DNA from: JALSRK01 sp964461995
Lineage (GTDB): Bacteria > Acidobacteriota > Terriglobia > Bryobacterales > Bryobacteraceae
DNA length: 64,000 bases
Direction of reading: 5' to 3'
NCBI GenBank assembly: GCA_964461995.1
Contig: CAYWXL010000010.1
Span: 1 to 64,000 of the forward strand
Below the pieces are notes generated by a model. The model had not been told where the DNA came from. It did no database searches and worked only from the letters and a program-made list of their open reading frames with translations. This document shows positions 34,075 to 42,370 of this stretch, one piece after another. Within the stretch, counting starts at the first letter, position 1, and each line of letters starts with the position of its first letter. Made by a program: the position numbers and the translations under genes.

Positions 34075-34377
34075 TCATTCGGGCGGGAAGATCTCTCGCG
34101 TCGGATCCTCTCCGGGGCTCTTCGGCCGGCGGGAGAGGAAGAATCCGGTCGCCCAGGCCGCCGCCGAGACGCCGTAGGCAAGGCCCGCAAAAAGGTCGGC
34201 GCCCGCTCCCCACTGGAGAGCCGCCGCCGCCACCAGCGTCCGGATGGTCCAGCTCATAACGCCGGTACCCCGCCGGGCCGGCCGTGCAGGCCGTCCCACT
34301 GCCCGCCCCCACATGTAGGCGAAGCCGACGCACATCAGGCCGAGGAGCGCCCGCAGGATCCAGTAGCGTGCCGGCAT
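34075..34377 (-). CDS. Small multi-pass membrane protein, function unknown
   Basis: A 100-residue hydrophobic protein with about three predicted membrane segments (ILRALLGLMCVGFAYMWG, WTIRTLVAAAALQWGAGADL, FAGLAYGVSAAAWATGFFL) separated by Arg/Gly-rich loops and an acidic C-terminus. It resembles no family I can name. It converges on the DUF1080 gene with 9 bp between. The call as a real gene rests on its hydrophobic pattern and intact frame. Confidence 0.45.
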   Translation of the reverse strand: MPARYWILRALLGLMCVGFAYMWGRAVGRPARPARRGTGVMSWTIRTLVAAAALQWGAGADLFAGLAYGVSAAAWATGFFLSRRPKSPGEDPTREIFPPE

Positions 34378-34499
34378 GTTATTACTCTACGCCGCCCGCC
34401 CTTGGCGCGCCAAGAGAAGCCCGTGGCCGGACGGCGGGCCGGCGTATGGTGACGCTTTTCTGTTGGCGCGCCGCATCGCAAAATAGAGAAGAATACTCA

Positions 34500-35489
34500 G
34501 TGTTGGATCGAGTGCGGCACCGGATCATCCAGGTGCGGTTCCGCGCTGACGCATGGCGGAGCCGCCTTCTACGCCCCGGTACGCCTGAGTACCAGCGCCG
34601 GACCGGCGAGGAGATTGAGCATTACTGCGAGAAGTTTTCCACCGCCGGCCGCCTCTTCGAGCCGGCGCCGCCTGTTTGGGACGAATTGCAGCGCCGCGTC
34701 GCGGAGCTCATCCGCCGAGCCACCGGGCATGACCTGCCGGGCTACGTCGCTTCCCGTTTGGCTATGCGCGAGAGGCCGCGGATGATCTCCCTCGGCTCGG
34801 GCGCGGGCGGCGTGGAGCTAGCTATCGCTCGTCAAATTCCCCAGGCTGAGATCCTGTGCCTGGATCTGAATCCCGAACTGCTCGAGATGGCGCGGAGCGC
34901 CGCCCGGCGAGAGGGGCTGAATCTAGAGGTGCAGCAGGCGGACTTGAACCTCGTCGAGCTCCCGGAAAAAGCGTTCGACCTGGTCTTCTGCCACGCCTCG
35001 CTCCACCACGTCCTCGAATTGGAGCACGTCGTCGAGCAGATCCGGCGGGCGATGCGGCCCGGAGGGGAACTGGTGATCGTCGAGATCGTCACCCGTAACG
35101 GCTACCGGATGTGGCCCGAGACCCGCCGCGTGGCCCAGGCGATCTGGCGCACCCTGCCCGAGCGATACCGCGTCAACCACACCGCGTATCCGGAGCCGCG
35201 CGTGGACCAGAGGCTTTGGGAATGGGACACCCGGGCAACGGGCATGGAATGCCTCCGCTCCGAGGAGATTACGCCCCTGCTGGACCGAACCTTCAAGCCC
35301 GTGCATTCGGTGCCGCACTTCTCCCTATGCCGGCGCTTCTTCGACACCATGTACGGGCCGAACTACGACCTCGCCCGGCCTCTCGACCGGGCGATCGTCG
35401 ATTGGATCTGGGAACTGGACCGCCACTACTTGGAATCGGGGCGGTTGCGTGGAGAGACGCTCTTCGGCGTCTGGCGCCGCTGCGATTGA
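34500..35489 (+). CDS. Class I SAM-dependent methyltransferase
   Basis: A 329-residue methyltransferase. The SAM-binding motif I is MISLGSGAGGVELAI, motif II acidic residues follow in LDLNPELLEMA, then FDLVFCHASLHHVLELEHV and RAMRPGGELVIVEIV, the standard methyltransf_25/11 order. The N-terminal helical part (about residues 1-95) is outside the core. Target is unknown. The start is GTG 34500, six nt after GAGAAG; ATG 34446 is an alternative with a weak ribosome site. It is divergent from the small membrane protein and ends 66 bp before a convergent cytochrome c gene. Confidence 0.75.
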   Translation: MLDRVRHRIIQVRFRADAWRSRLLRPGTPEYQRRTGEEIEHYCEKFSTAGRLFEPAPPVWDELQRRVAELIRRATGHDLPGYVASRLAMRERPRMISLGSGAGGVELAIARQIPQAEILCLDLNPELLEMARSAARREGLNLEVQQADLNLVELPEKAFDLVFCHASLHHVLELEHVVEQIRRAMRPGGELVIVEIVTRNGYRMWPETRRVAQAIWRTLPERYRVNHTAYPEPRVDQRLWEWDTRATGMECLRSEEITPLLDRTFKPVHSVPHFSLCRRFFDTMYGPNYDLARPLDRAIVDWIWELDRHYLESGRLRGETLFGVWRRCD

Positions 35490-35555
35490 GCGCTGCGCCG
35501 CGGACGCCTCCGAAGGCCGTCCCACCAGCCGCACACCGGGGTGACTTCTTGAGCT

Positions 35556-35885
35556 TCAGAGCGTCTTTAAATAGGCAAGCAGATGCTTCTTCTCTTCGCC
35601 AGTGAGGAGGTCTTCGTAGGCGGGCATCCCGTTTCCGCCCTTGTTGATCACCTCCATCACGTTCTCTTCGGTGGCCGGCTTGCCGTTATGTAGTTTCTCC
35701 TTGCGGAACAGCCCCTTCAAGCCGGGCCCCATCTTCTTTTCTTCCTTGTCCGCGTAGTGACACACCGAGCATTGTTGAAAAACTTCCTTGCCTTTCTCCA
35801 CTTCACCGTCGGCGCGCAACGTCAGCGGCACAATGAACAGCGCCAGGGCGAGCACCCCGGTGGGAAGTTGGATTTGATTGTTCAA
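35556..35885 (-). CDS. Class I c-type cytochrome, secreted
   Basis: A 109-residue cytochrome c with a signal peptide (about residues 1-25, ending TLRADG). The haem motif is C39-S-V-C42-H43, and the distal ligand is Met87 in NGMPAY. This is a small soluble electron carrier of the periplasm, like those serving oxidases; maturation would use the ccm operon at 44-51 kb. The start codon is TTG 35885 with a strong AGGAGGG eight nt upstream. It is convergent with the methyltransferase and divergent from the glycosyltransferase. Confidence 0.88.
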   Translation of the reverse strand: MNNQIQLPTGVLALALFIVPLTLRADGEVEKGKEVFQQCSVCHYADKEEKKMGPGLKGLFRKEKLHNGKPATEENVMEVINKGGNGMPAYEDLLTGEEKKHLLAYLKTL

Positions 35886-35920
35886 CGCGACTACCCTCCT
35901 GATGGGATTTCAGACTTCTT

Positions 35921-35926
35921 TACAAT
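35921..35926 (+). promoter_or_regulatory. TACAAT -10-like element before the TIGR04282 gene
   Basis: TACAAT ends 7 nt before ATG 35934, with no Shine-Dalgarno, suggesting a leaderless transcript. Confidence 0.4.
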
Positions 35927-35933
35927 TGTCGCC

Positions 35934-36584
35934 ATGCGGCCCCTCCTGGTTGTTTTTGCTAAAGCGCCGGCGCCGGGTCGAGTGAAGACCCGGCTGCTGC
36001 AGCGCTTGGCGCCCGAAGCGGCGGCAGCATTCCATGTAGCCTGCGTCTCCGATCTGCTGGCCGCACTCCAAACCGCACCCCTGAAGGTGGACCTCGAGCT
36101 GCACTGCGACATTTCAACAGATGCGTGGCAGACCGCTCGAGTCGCAAGAAGGTTGCAGGTGGAGGGGGACTTGGGCGCGCGGATGCTGGCGGCGATTACC
36201 GCTGGACTGGCGGGGGGGCGCCCGCGCGTTTTGATCCTGGGCGGCGACGTCCCGGACCTTCCGGTGGCCCATCTCGAGGCGTTGCTCGGGATTGATGCCG
36301 ACGTGGCCTTGGGGCCTACCGAGGACGGCGGCTACTACGCCATCGCCTGCTGCCGTACCGCCCCGAGTATGTTCGCTGGCGTTGAATGGTCCAGCGGCAG
36401 AGAGCTGGAGCAGACGATCGCCGCCTGCCGGTGGTGCGGCTTATCGGTCGCCACCGGCCCCGCCTGGTACGACGTGGACACGCCGGCGGATCTGGAGCGC
36501 CTCGGGCGCTCCCCGGGGCTGCGTTCGCACACCAGGGAATGGTTCGCGCGCTACGCCCAGGAACTGTTTCGTGAACCGTCCTGA
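35934..36584 (+). CDS. TIGR04282-family (DUF2064, arsenosugar-type) glycosyltransferase
   Basis: A 216-residue GT-A-like protein of the TIGR04282/DUF2064 family. The N-terminus VFAKAPAPGRVKTRL is diagnostic, followed by LGARMLAAI, LGGDVPDLPVAHL (D-x-P acceptor/metal site), LGPTEDGGYYAIA and WYDVDTPADLERL. The family is annotated as arsenosugar glycosyltransferase and resembles nucleotidyltransferases such as MobA, but the substrate is not settled. It is followed by an ArsA-type ATPase 28 bp downstream. No arsenic genes are nearby. The ORF continues upstream to 35757, but that part lies in the cytochrome promoter region. Confidence 0.82.
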   Translation: MRPLLVVFAKAPAPGRVKTRLLQRLAPEAAAAFHVACVSDLLAALQTAPLKVDLELHCDISTDAWQTARVARRLQVEGDLGARMLAAITAGLAGGRPRVLILGGDVPDLPVAHLEALLGIDADVALGPTEDGGYYAIACCRTAPSMFAGVEWSSGRELEQTIAACRWCGLSVATGPAWYDVDTPADLERLGRSPGLRSHTREWFARYAQELFREPS

Positions 36585-36600
36585 GGTCGTCTCGGCCCCG

Positions 36601-36606
36601 TACAAT
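36601..36606 (+). promoter_or_regulatory. TACAAT -10-like element before the ArsA-type gene
   Basis: TACAAT is 6 nt before ATG 36613, so initiation could coincide with the start codon. The intervening ggaagt is too close to the ATG to act as a normal Shine-Dalgarno. Confidence 0.4.
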
Positions 36607-36612
36607 GGAAGT

Positions 36613-37803
36613 ATGCGAATCTTGCTGTTCAGCGGCAAGGGAGGGGTCGGAAAAACCAGCGTCGCCGCCGCCACTGGGATCCGGTTGGCGCAGCAGGGCA
36701 AGCGGACACTCGTGATGAGCGTCGATCCCGCCCACAGCCTCAGCGACGCCTTCGACCTGGGCGATGAGCTGTTCGCCGGCCAGACGGCCGATCCCTATCA
36801 GGTGGCCGACCGGCTCTACATCCAGGAAGTCAACATCCAGAAAGAGATCAAACGGCACTGGAAGGAGATCGCCTCCTACGTCGTGGCCATCCTGCGGACG
36901 ACGGGCATCAGCGAGGTGGAGGCCGAGGAGCTCGCCATCTTGCCCGGGATGGAGGAGCTCAGCGCCATGATGTACGTCAACCAGTACCGCCGGGAAAACC
37001 TCTACGACGTGGTGGTGCTGGACTGCGCCCCGACAGCCGAGTCGATGCGCTTCGTCAGCATGCCGACGACGCTGGAGTGGTACATGAAGCACGTCTTCCC
37101 GTTCCAGCGCACGGTGGTGAAGGCGGTGCGGCCCATCGCCAACCGGGTCTCGCCGGTGGAGCTGCCGACGGACCGCTATTTCGCCAATGTCCAGGAACTC
37201 TTCGGGCGGCTCGAGGGCATCGACGAGATCCTCGAGGATCCCCGGCGCACCAGCGTCCGGCTGGTGACGAACCCGGAGCGCATGGTGCTGCGGGAAACGC
37301 AGCGGGCGTTCGTCTACTTTTCGCTCCACGGCCTGACGGTGGATTGCGTCATCGCCAACCGCGTGCTGCCCACCGAGGTGAGCGACGCCTACTTCGCCGA
37401 CTGGCAGCGGACCCAGGCCGAGATCCTCGACGAGATGGACGCCTACTTCGCCCCGGTGAAGGTGAAGCGCGTTCCTCTGTTCACCCAGGAGGTGATGGGG
37501 CGGGAGCGGCTGCTGCAGCTCGCCGACGTGCTGTACCCGGACGGCGAGGACCCGGCGGTCCCCCTGAACCTCGAGCGGCCCTACAGCTTCGCCAAGGTGA
37601 ACGGCCACTACGAGATCCGCTTGCGGCTACCGTTTGCTTCCAAGGGCGAAGTCGAGTTATTCAAAAAGGGGGACGAGCTGGTGGTGGAGATCGGGGCGCT
37701 GCGCCGCCACATCGGGCTTCCCACGTCGATGGCGGCGCTGACGCCGACGCGCGCCAGGCTGGAGAACCAGTTGCTCACGGTGGAGATGAAGGAGGTCTCA
37801 TGA
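36613..37803 (+). CDS. ArsA/Get3-family ATPase with C-terminal HSP20-like domain
   Basis: A 396-residue single-copy ArsA-type ATPase. The deviant P-loop SGKGGVGKTS is at residues 7-16 (K9 and K14), followed by VMSVDPAHSLSDAFD (switch I) and VVVLDCAPTAESMRF. The last about 75 residues form the alpha-crystallin-like ArsA_HSP20 domain (RPYSFAKVNGHYEIRLRLP, FKKGDELVVEIG). The metal-binding cysteines of ArsA are not evident, so a role in tail-anchored-protein or substrate targeting, or an unknown one, is more likely than arsenite export. It is translationally coupled to a 79-residue protein through ATGA. The start is ATG 36613, preceded by TACAAT. Confidence 0.85.
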   Translation: MRILLFSGKGGVGKTSVAAATGIRLAQQGKRTLVMSVDPAHSLSDAFDLGDELFAGQTADPYQVADRLYIQEVNIQKEIKRHWKEIASYVVAILRTTGISEVEAEELAILPGMEELSAMMYVNQYRRENLYDVVVLDCAPTAESMRFVSMPTTLEWYMKHVFPFQRTVVKAVRPIANRVSPVELPTDRYFANVQELFGRLEGIDEILEDPRRTSVRLVTNPERMVLRETQRAFVYFSLHGLTVDCVIANRVLPTEVSDAYFADWQRTQAEILDEMDAYFAPVKVKRVPLFTQEVMGRERLLQLADVLYPDGEDPAVPLNLERPYSFAKVNGHYEIRLRLPFASKGEVELFKKGDELVVEIGALRRHIGLPTSMAALTPTRARLENQLLTVEMKEVS

Positions 37804-38039
37804 GCGAAACCCAGACGCAGCAGGCCGAGAGCCCGAAGCAGCAGGTGAACTGCTTCTGCATGGGAGCCGGCCCGGAGCTTTACTCGTTGTTCAAGAAGTT
37901 CGGCCCGGAATCGGCTTTGCAACATTTTCGCAACGCCCGCATAGAGATGCTCAAGGGCATGCGGGCGCTGATCGACCACCGGATCCAGGAGCTCTCGGCG
38001 AAGACCGAGAAGAAGGGGACCAAAGTCCCGGTCGAATGA
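37800..38039 (+). CDS. Small protein coupled to the ArsA-type ATPase, unknown function
   Basis: A 79-residue protein overlapping the ATPase stop by 4 bp (ATGA), with GGAGG just upstream. The C-terminal half is a predicted amphipathic helix (FGPESALQHFRNARIEMLKGM, LIDHRIQELSAKTEKKGTK), and a CFCMG segment near residue 20 holds two cysteines. Its strict coupling suggests it is a partner or substrate-binding subunit of the ATPase. I do not recognise a family. The name arsenic-related would be unsupported. Confidence 0.6.
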   Translation: MSETQTQQAESPKQQVNCFCMGAGPELYSLFKKFGPESALQHFRNARIEMLKGMRALIDHRIQELSAKTEKKGTKVPVE

Positions 38040-38096
38040 TGCGGCCGCTCGGCGGCCCATTTGTCGTTCGAACGAAACCAGGAGGGGAATCGTATC

Positions 38097-38579
38097 GTGG
38101 CGAAGACCGCTCGCACGCTCCAGCCGGGGGACCCGGCGCCTGATTTCGAGTCGCTCACCGACGCCGGGGAAACCTTCCGGCTGTCGGACCTGAAGGGCAA
38201 GACCGTCGTCCTGTACTTCTATCCGAAGGCCGACACGCCCGGCTGCACGAAGGAGAGCTGCAGCTTCCGCGACAATATGTCGCGCTTCCGGCGCCGAGGC
38301 GTCGTGATCGTCGGCGTTTCGCCCGACAAGGTGGCCAAGCAGGCGAGGTTTAAGGAAAAGTACGGCCTGCCGTTCACGCTGCTGGCCGACGAGGATCACA
38401 AAATCGCCGAAGCTTACGGCGTCTGGAAGCTGAAGAAGAACTACGGCCGCGAGTACATGGGTATCGAGCGGACCACCTTCATCATCGGCAAGGACGGCAA
38501 GATCGCCCGCGTGTTTCCGAAGGTGAAGGTGGACGGGCACGTGGACGAGGTGCTCGCGGCGCTCGAAGAGGTCGCCTGA
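38097..38579 (+). CDS. bcp: Thioredoxin-dependent thiol peroxidase (Bcp)
   Basis: A 160-residue Bcp/PrxQ peroxiredoxin that reduces peroxides with thioredoxin. The peroxidatic C50 is in KADTPGCTKESCSFRD, with C55 resolving. The remaining sequence (VIVGVSPDKVAKQARFKEKYGLPFTLLADED, IERTTFIIGKDGKIA as landmarks) is typical. The start is GTG 38097, nine nt after AGGAGGGG. It converges on mutS2 with 15 bp between. It is closer to the well-characterised Bcp than the paralogue at 23964-24437. Confidence 0.92.
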   Translation: MAKTARTLQPGDPAPDFESLTDAGETFRLSDLKGKTVVLYFYPKADTPGCTKESCSFRDNMSRFRRRGVVIVGVSPDKVAKQARFKEKYGLPFTLLADEDHKIAEAYGVWKLKKNYGREYMGIERTTFIIGKDGKIARVFPKVKVDGHVDEVLAALEEVA

Positions 38580-38594
38580 GGGGCGCGCCCCCGG

Positions 38595-41003
38595 TCAATC
38601 CTTCAACTCCGCGATGGTGGCTCCAGAGCCGCCTTCGGACGGCGAGGCGGGATAGAACCGCTCCACGTGGGGGTGGCCGGTGAGCAGCTCTGCGATCACT
38701 TTCCGCAGGACGCCCATGCCGTGGCCGTGGATGATGCGGACCCGGTCCACCGAGGCGAGCACCGCATTGTCGATGAACTTATCCACCTGCTCGCGCGCCT
38801 CCTCGGCGTGCAGCCCGATGACGTTGACCTCGCGCGTGGTGACGTAGGCCCGCGGGCCGGCTTTCAGCGTGACGTTGCGCGGGAGCCTGGCGCCGGTCTC
38901 CTGCTGGGGCAGAACCTCGACGACGTCTTCCCGCGAGACGTGGAGTTTCAGCAGGCCCGCTTCCACCTCGATGTGGTCTTCGTTGAGGAACCGTCGCACC
39001 CGGGCTGGCTGGCGGACCCCGCGGATGCGCACGACGGCGCCTTCGACGAGATGCTCTCCCGCTGCCTCTACCTCGTCTTCACGCCGCAGCACCGGCTCGA
39101 GGGACTCGCGGAACTCGCGCTTGGCCCGGGCCACCTGCTTGCGGGCCGCCGCGGCCGCCTTGCGCTCGGCCGCTTCCCGCTCGATCCGGGCGATCGTCTC
39201 TTCGGCCGCCGCCTCGAAGCGCCGGATCGCCTCCTCGGCCCGCCGCTCGATCTCGGCCAGCCGGGCCGTCTCCCGGCGCCGCCATTCGGCCGCCAGCCTC
39301 TCTTCCTTCTCGGCCAGTTCCCGGCGCCGCTTTTCGAGCTCGGCTTCGAGCTGCGCCACGCGGTCGAGCTTCTCCCGGAGCTCGTCGATGAAGCGGGCCA
39401 GGTCGCGCTCCCCGGCCGAGAGCTTCTCCCGGGCGCGCTCGATGAGCCGCTCCGGCAGCCCCAGGCGCCGGGCGATCTCCAAGCCGGCGGACTTGCCCGG
39501 CGCGCCCACCCGCAGCCGGTAGGTAGGCTCGAGCGTCTCCTCGTCGAAGCCCATCGAGGCGTTCAACACGCCCGGCGTCGTCGCGCCGTAGACCTTGAGG
39601 GCCAGCAGGTGGGTCGAGGCGAGCGTGAACGCCCCGGCGCGGCGGAACTCGTCCACCACGGCCACGGCCAGAGCCCCGCCTTCGCCGGGATCCGTGGCTC
39701 GCCCCAGCTCGTCGAGCAGCACCAGCGAGCGGGGGCTCACCTCGGCCAGCATCTCCCGGATCCGGGCGATATGGGCCGAGAAGGTGCTCAGGCTCTCCTC
39801 GATCGACTGCTGGTCGCCGATATCGGCCAGCACCTCGTCGAAGATGGGGAGTTCGGCTTCGAAGCAGGGAACCGGAAGGCCGGCCTGCGCCATCAAGGCC
39901 AGCAGTCCGGCGGTCTTCAGCGTCACTGTCTTGCCGCCGGTGTTGGGGCCGCTGACGAGCAGCGTGCGGTCCTCGCCGTCGAGGTCGAACGAGATGGGGA
40001 CGATCGGCTTGCCCTGGCGGCGCAGGACGTCTTCGAGCAACGGATGGCGCGCCTCGCGCAAGCAGAGCCGAGGTTTTTCCGGCGGGCTGAAGCGCGGGAT
40101 CACGGCGCCGAACTCGAGAGCGAAGCGGGCCTTGGCGAAAATGTACTCCAGTTGTCCGCAGACGCGCCGGGCCGCCTCGATTTCCGGGGCCGCCGCCCGC
40201 AGCTTCTCCGTCATCTCCCTGAGGATGCGGTGCTCCTCGCGGAAAACCTCCTCGGTGAGCCGGACGAGCTCGTTGTTCAGCTCGATGGTCTCGAACGGCT
40301 CGATGAAGAGCGTATGGCCGGTGCCGCTGGTCCCGTGGATGACGCCTTCCACGCGGCGCTGCTGGCCGGAGACGATCGGCACCACGTAGCGGTCGTTGCG
40401 GATGGTGACGAACTCCTCCTGAAGGATGCCCTCCTCGCGGTGCCGCCGCAAGAACGCTTCGAGCGATTCCTGGATGCGGCGCTTCTGGTGCTCGACCTCC
40501 CGGCGCAGGCGGCCGAGAGCGACGCTGGCCGAGTCGGCCAGGGAGCCGTCCGGCAGCAGCTTGCCGGTCAGCTCGCGCACGAGGGGGCGGAAGTCGGCGA
40601 TGCGGCGGGCGTGGGCGGCCAGACGCGGGTAGGCCTCTTCGGAGAAGACCAGGGCGGTGCGGATTTCGCCCGCCTTTTCCATCAGGCGCTTCAGCTCGAG
40701 GATCTCGGCGCCGTCGAGCACCGCCCCTTCGATCCGCAGCCTGGCCAGCGCCTCGCTGCAGTCGGGCAGGCCGGAGAACTTCACCCGGATGGCTGAGCCG
40801 CGGGCGGCGGGCTGAGGGCGCTCGAGGGCCCGCTCGTGCTCGATGGCCTCTTCGAGGTCGCTGAAGCACTCCTCGAGCGCGGCGCGGTCGGTGGTGGGCT
40901 GTGCCGTGTCGAGTTCCGCTTGCCCGAGCGGGCTCGAGACGTACCGCCGCAGAAGATCTTTCAACGCGTCGAATTCGAGCAGATCGCCGCTGGTGACCCT
41001 CAT
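38595..41003 (-). CDS. mutS2: Endonuclease MutS2
   Basis: MutS2 (802 residues) is an ATPase with a C-terminal Smr endonuclease domain; in other bacteria it suppresses recombination or rescues collided ribosomes. Domains in order: MutS core and clamp (about residues 1-320), ATPase with LVSGPNTGGKTVTLKT (Walker A) and LVLLDELGRATDPGEG (Walker B), a long charged coiled coil (about 515-640), a KOW-like segment and Smr with GLHAEEAREQVDKFID and VRIIHGHGMGVL. The start is ATG 41003, overlapping the NUDIX stop (ATGA), so the two are coupled. Upstream in-frame extension to 41150 is within the NUDIX gene. Confidence 0.93.
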   Translation of the reverse strand: MRVTSGDLLEFDALKDLLRRYVSSPLGQAELDTAQPTTDRAALEECFSDLEEAIEHERALERPQPAARGSAIRVKFSGLPDCSEALARLRIEGAVLDGAEILELKRLMEKAGEIRTALVFSEEAYPRLAAHARRIADFRPLVRELTGKLLPDGSLADSASVALGRLRREVEHQKRRIQESLEAFLRRHREEGILQEEFVTIRNDRYVVPIVSGQQRRVEGVIHGTSGTGHTLFIEPFETIELNNELVRLTEEVFREEHRILREMTEKLRAAAPEIEAARRVCGQLEYIFAKARFALEFGAVIPRFSPPEKPRLCLREARHPLLEDVLRRQGKPIVPISFDLDGEDRTLLVSGPNTGGKTVTLKTAGLLALMAQAGLPVPCFEAELPIFDEVLADIGDQQSIEESLSTFSAHIARIREMLAEVSPRSLVLLDELGRATDPGEGGALAVAVVDEFRRAGAFTLASTHLLALKVYGATTPGVLNASMGFDEETLEPTYRLRVGAPGKSAGLEIARRLGLPERLIERAREKLSAGERDLARFIDELREKLDRVAQLEAELEKRRRELAEKEERLAAEWRRRETARLAEIERRAEEAIRRFEAAAEETIARIEREAAERKAAAAARKQVARAKREFRESLEPVLRREDEVEAAGEHLVEGAVVRIRGVRQPARVRRFLNEDHIEVEAGLLKLHVSREDVVEVLPQQETGARLPRNVTLKAGPRAYVTTREVNVIGLHAEEAREQVDKFIDNAVLASVDRVRIIHGHGMGVLRKVIAELLTGHPHVERFYPASPSEGGSGATIAELKD

Positions 41004-41392
41004 CGCCTTCGAGCTCGCAGGAGAAAGGCTTTTTCGATCACTTCGCGGGCCCCTGAAGTGAGGGGATAGCGGCCGACATCTTGCCGTCGCACCCATTCGG
41101 CGCGAGCGACGTCGCTGCCTGCTTGCAGGCGGCCCCCGCGCGGCTCGCAATAGTAATCGAGAAGCACGTAGTGGTATTCCGGCCGGTCCTCGGCGTCGCG
41201 CTGGATGCGTTCGAAGACTTCGATCAGTCCGATCACCTCCACCTCGAGCCCGGTTTCTTCTTTCACCTCACGGCGCAGCGCATCTTTGACCAGTTCGCCG
41301 ACCTCTACCACGCCGCCGGGCAGCGACCAGCGGCCTTTCAGCGGCTCGCGGCCCCGCTCCACCAGGACGACCTTGTCGCCCTCGAGAATCAC
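41000..41392 (-). CDS. NUDIX hydrolase (start probably upstream at 41446)
   Basis: A NUDIX hydrolase with the complete box GGVVEVGELVKDALRREVKEETGLE (split: GGVVEVGELV, REVKEETG) for Mg-dependent cleavage of nucleoside diphosphates linked to X. The GTG at 41392 would start the protein inside a beta-strand. In the same frame upstream the codons spell SRDDRRYPDRPILGVGAV, the usual N-terminus of ADP-ribose-type NUDIX proteins, with no ATG, GTG or TTG before it. An ATT at 41446 lies 9 nt after AAGGAG and overlaps the stop of the SMP-30 gene, so an unusual ATT start (148 aa) is plausible. The gene is coupled to mutS2. Confidence 0.83.
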   Translation of the reverse strand: MILEGDKVVLVERGREPLKGRWSLPGGVVEVGELVKDALRREVKEETGLEVEVIGLIEVFERIQRDAEDRPEYHYVLLDYYCEPRGGRLQAGSDVARAEWVRRQDVGRYPLTSGAREVIEKAFLLRARRR

Positions 41393-41441
41393 GGCTCCTA
41401 CTCCCAGGATAGGGCGGTCGGGATAGCGGCGGTCGTCGCGG

Positions 41442-42311
41442 CTAATACTGCAGCGCTCCTTTCACGCCCAGGCGCACGGCGTAGACCGAGGTCCGGGCGG
41501 TGATGAAGAGGATGGAGAGGTCCGGCCCGCCGAAGGCGCAGTTCGAGGGGCGCTCGGCGAGTTCCATGGTGTGCAGCAGCTTGCCGGCGGGCGAATAGAT
41601 GGCCAGCCCATTGGCCGCGATGTAGATGTTGCCCTTCTCGTCCACGGCGATGCCGTCCGGCGGCCCGTCGATACCTTCGATCAGGACCCGCTCGTTCGAA
41701 GCCCGCCCCTTGCCGTCGAGGTCGTAGGCGTAGAGCCGGCGCTCGTCGGTGTTCGAGACATAGAGGATGCGGCCGTCCGGCGAGAGGCCGATGCCGTTCG
41801 GGCGTGTCTCCCACCTGGCGACCAGCTCCGCCTCGCCTTTCGGCGTGATGTGGTAAACGCCGTAGAAGTCCAGCTCACGCGTGTCCTGGGCGCGGCCAAA
41901 CGCCGGGTCCGTAAAGTAGATGTGCCCGTCGCGCCGGACGACGACGTCGTTGGGCGCGTTCAGGCGCTTGCCCTCCCAGCGGTCCAGGAGCACTTCGACG
42001 CGGCCTTTCTTGTCCGTGCGGATCAGCCGCCGCCCGCGCCCTTCGCAGGTGTAGAGCCGGCCCTTGTGGTCGAAAGCGTTGCCGTTGGCCCCGTTGGAGT
42101 TTGCCCGGGACAGCTCTGGGTTCTCCACGCCGGGGATGAACTTCCAGATTTTCGAGGCCGGGATGTCGCTGAATAGCAGGTAGCCCTCGCGCGACCATGC
42201 CGGCCCTTCGGTGAAGGTGTAGCCGGTGGCGATTTTCAGGATCCTGTAATCGGAGAAGTCCTGGGCCGCGAGCAGGCCACAGGCGGCGAGGGTGGCAATG
42301 AGGAGTCGCAC
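41442..42311 (-). CDS. SMP-30/gluconolactonase/LRE-like secreted protein
   Basis: A 289-residue six-bladed propeller with a signal peptide (about residues 1-17, ending GLLAAQ). The metal site of SMP-30-type lactonases is preserved: Glu in FTEGPAW, Asn in LNAPNDVVV, Asn in RPNGIGLSPDG and Asp in GPPDGIAVDEKG. It should hydrolyse sugar lactones in the periplasm, fitting the other oxidised-sugar enzymes. The start is taken as GTG 42311, which gives the clean signal peptide; the ORF runs to 42374. A TACTAT hexamer ends 8 nt before this GTG and there is no Shine-Dalgarno. Confidence 0.82.
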   Translation of the reverse strand: MRLLIATLAACGLLAAQDFSDYRILKIATGYTFTEGPAWSREGYLLFSDIPASKIWKFIPGVENPELSRANSNGANGNAFDHKGRLYTCEGRGRRLIRTDKKGRVEVLLDRWEGKRLNAPNDVVVRRDGHIYFTDPAFGRAQDTRELDFYGVYHITPKGEAELVARWETRPNGIGLSPDGRILYVSNTDERRLYAYDLDGKGRASNERVLIEGIDGPPDGIAVDEKGNIYIAANGLAIYSPAGKLLHTMELAERPSNCAFGGPDLSILFITARTSVYAVRLGVKGALQY

Positions 42312-42319
42312 TGATACCC

Positions 42320-42325
42320 ATAGTA
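42320..42325 (-). promoter_or_regulatory. TACTAT -10-like element before the SMP-30 gene
   Basis: On the minus strand TACTAT is 8 nt before the GTG at 42311. It supports a leaderless start; no -35 is seen. Confidence 0.35.
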
Positions 42326-42370
42326 ATGAAGCGGACCCCGGGATGGTACCGGTTTCGGGCCGCGCGCCGC

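Noticed and set aside
38667..40796. 709-residue plus-strand ORF
   Set aside because: Antisense to mutS2; no recognisable domain.
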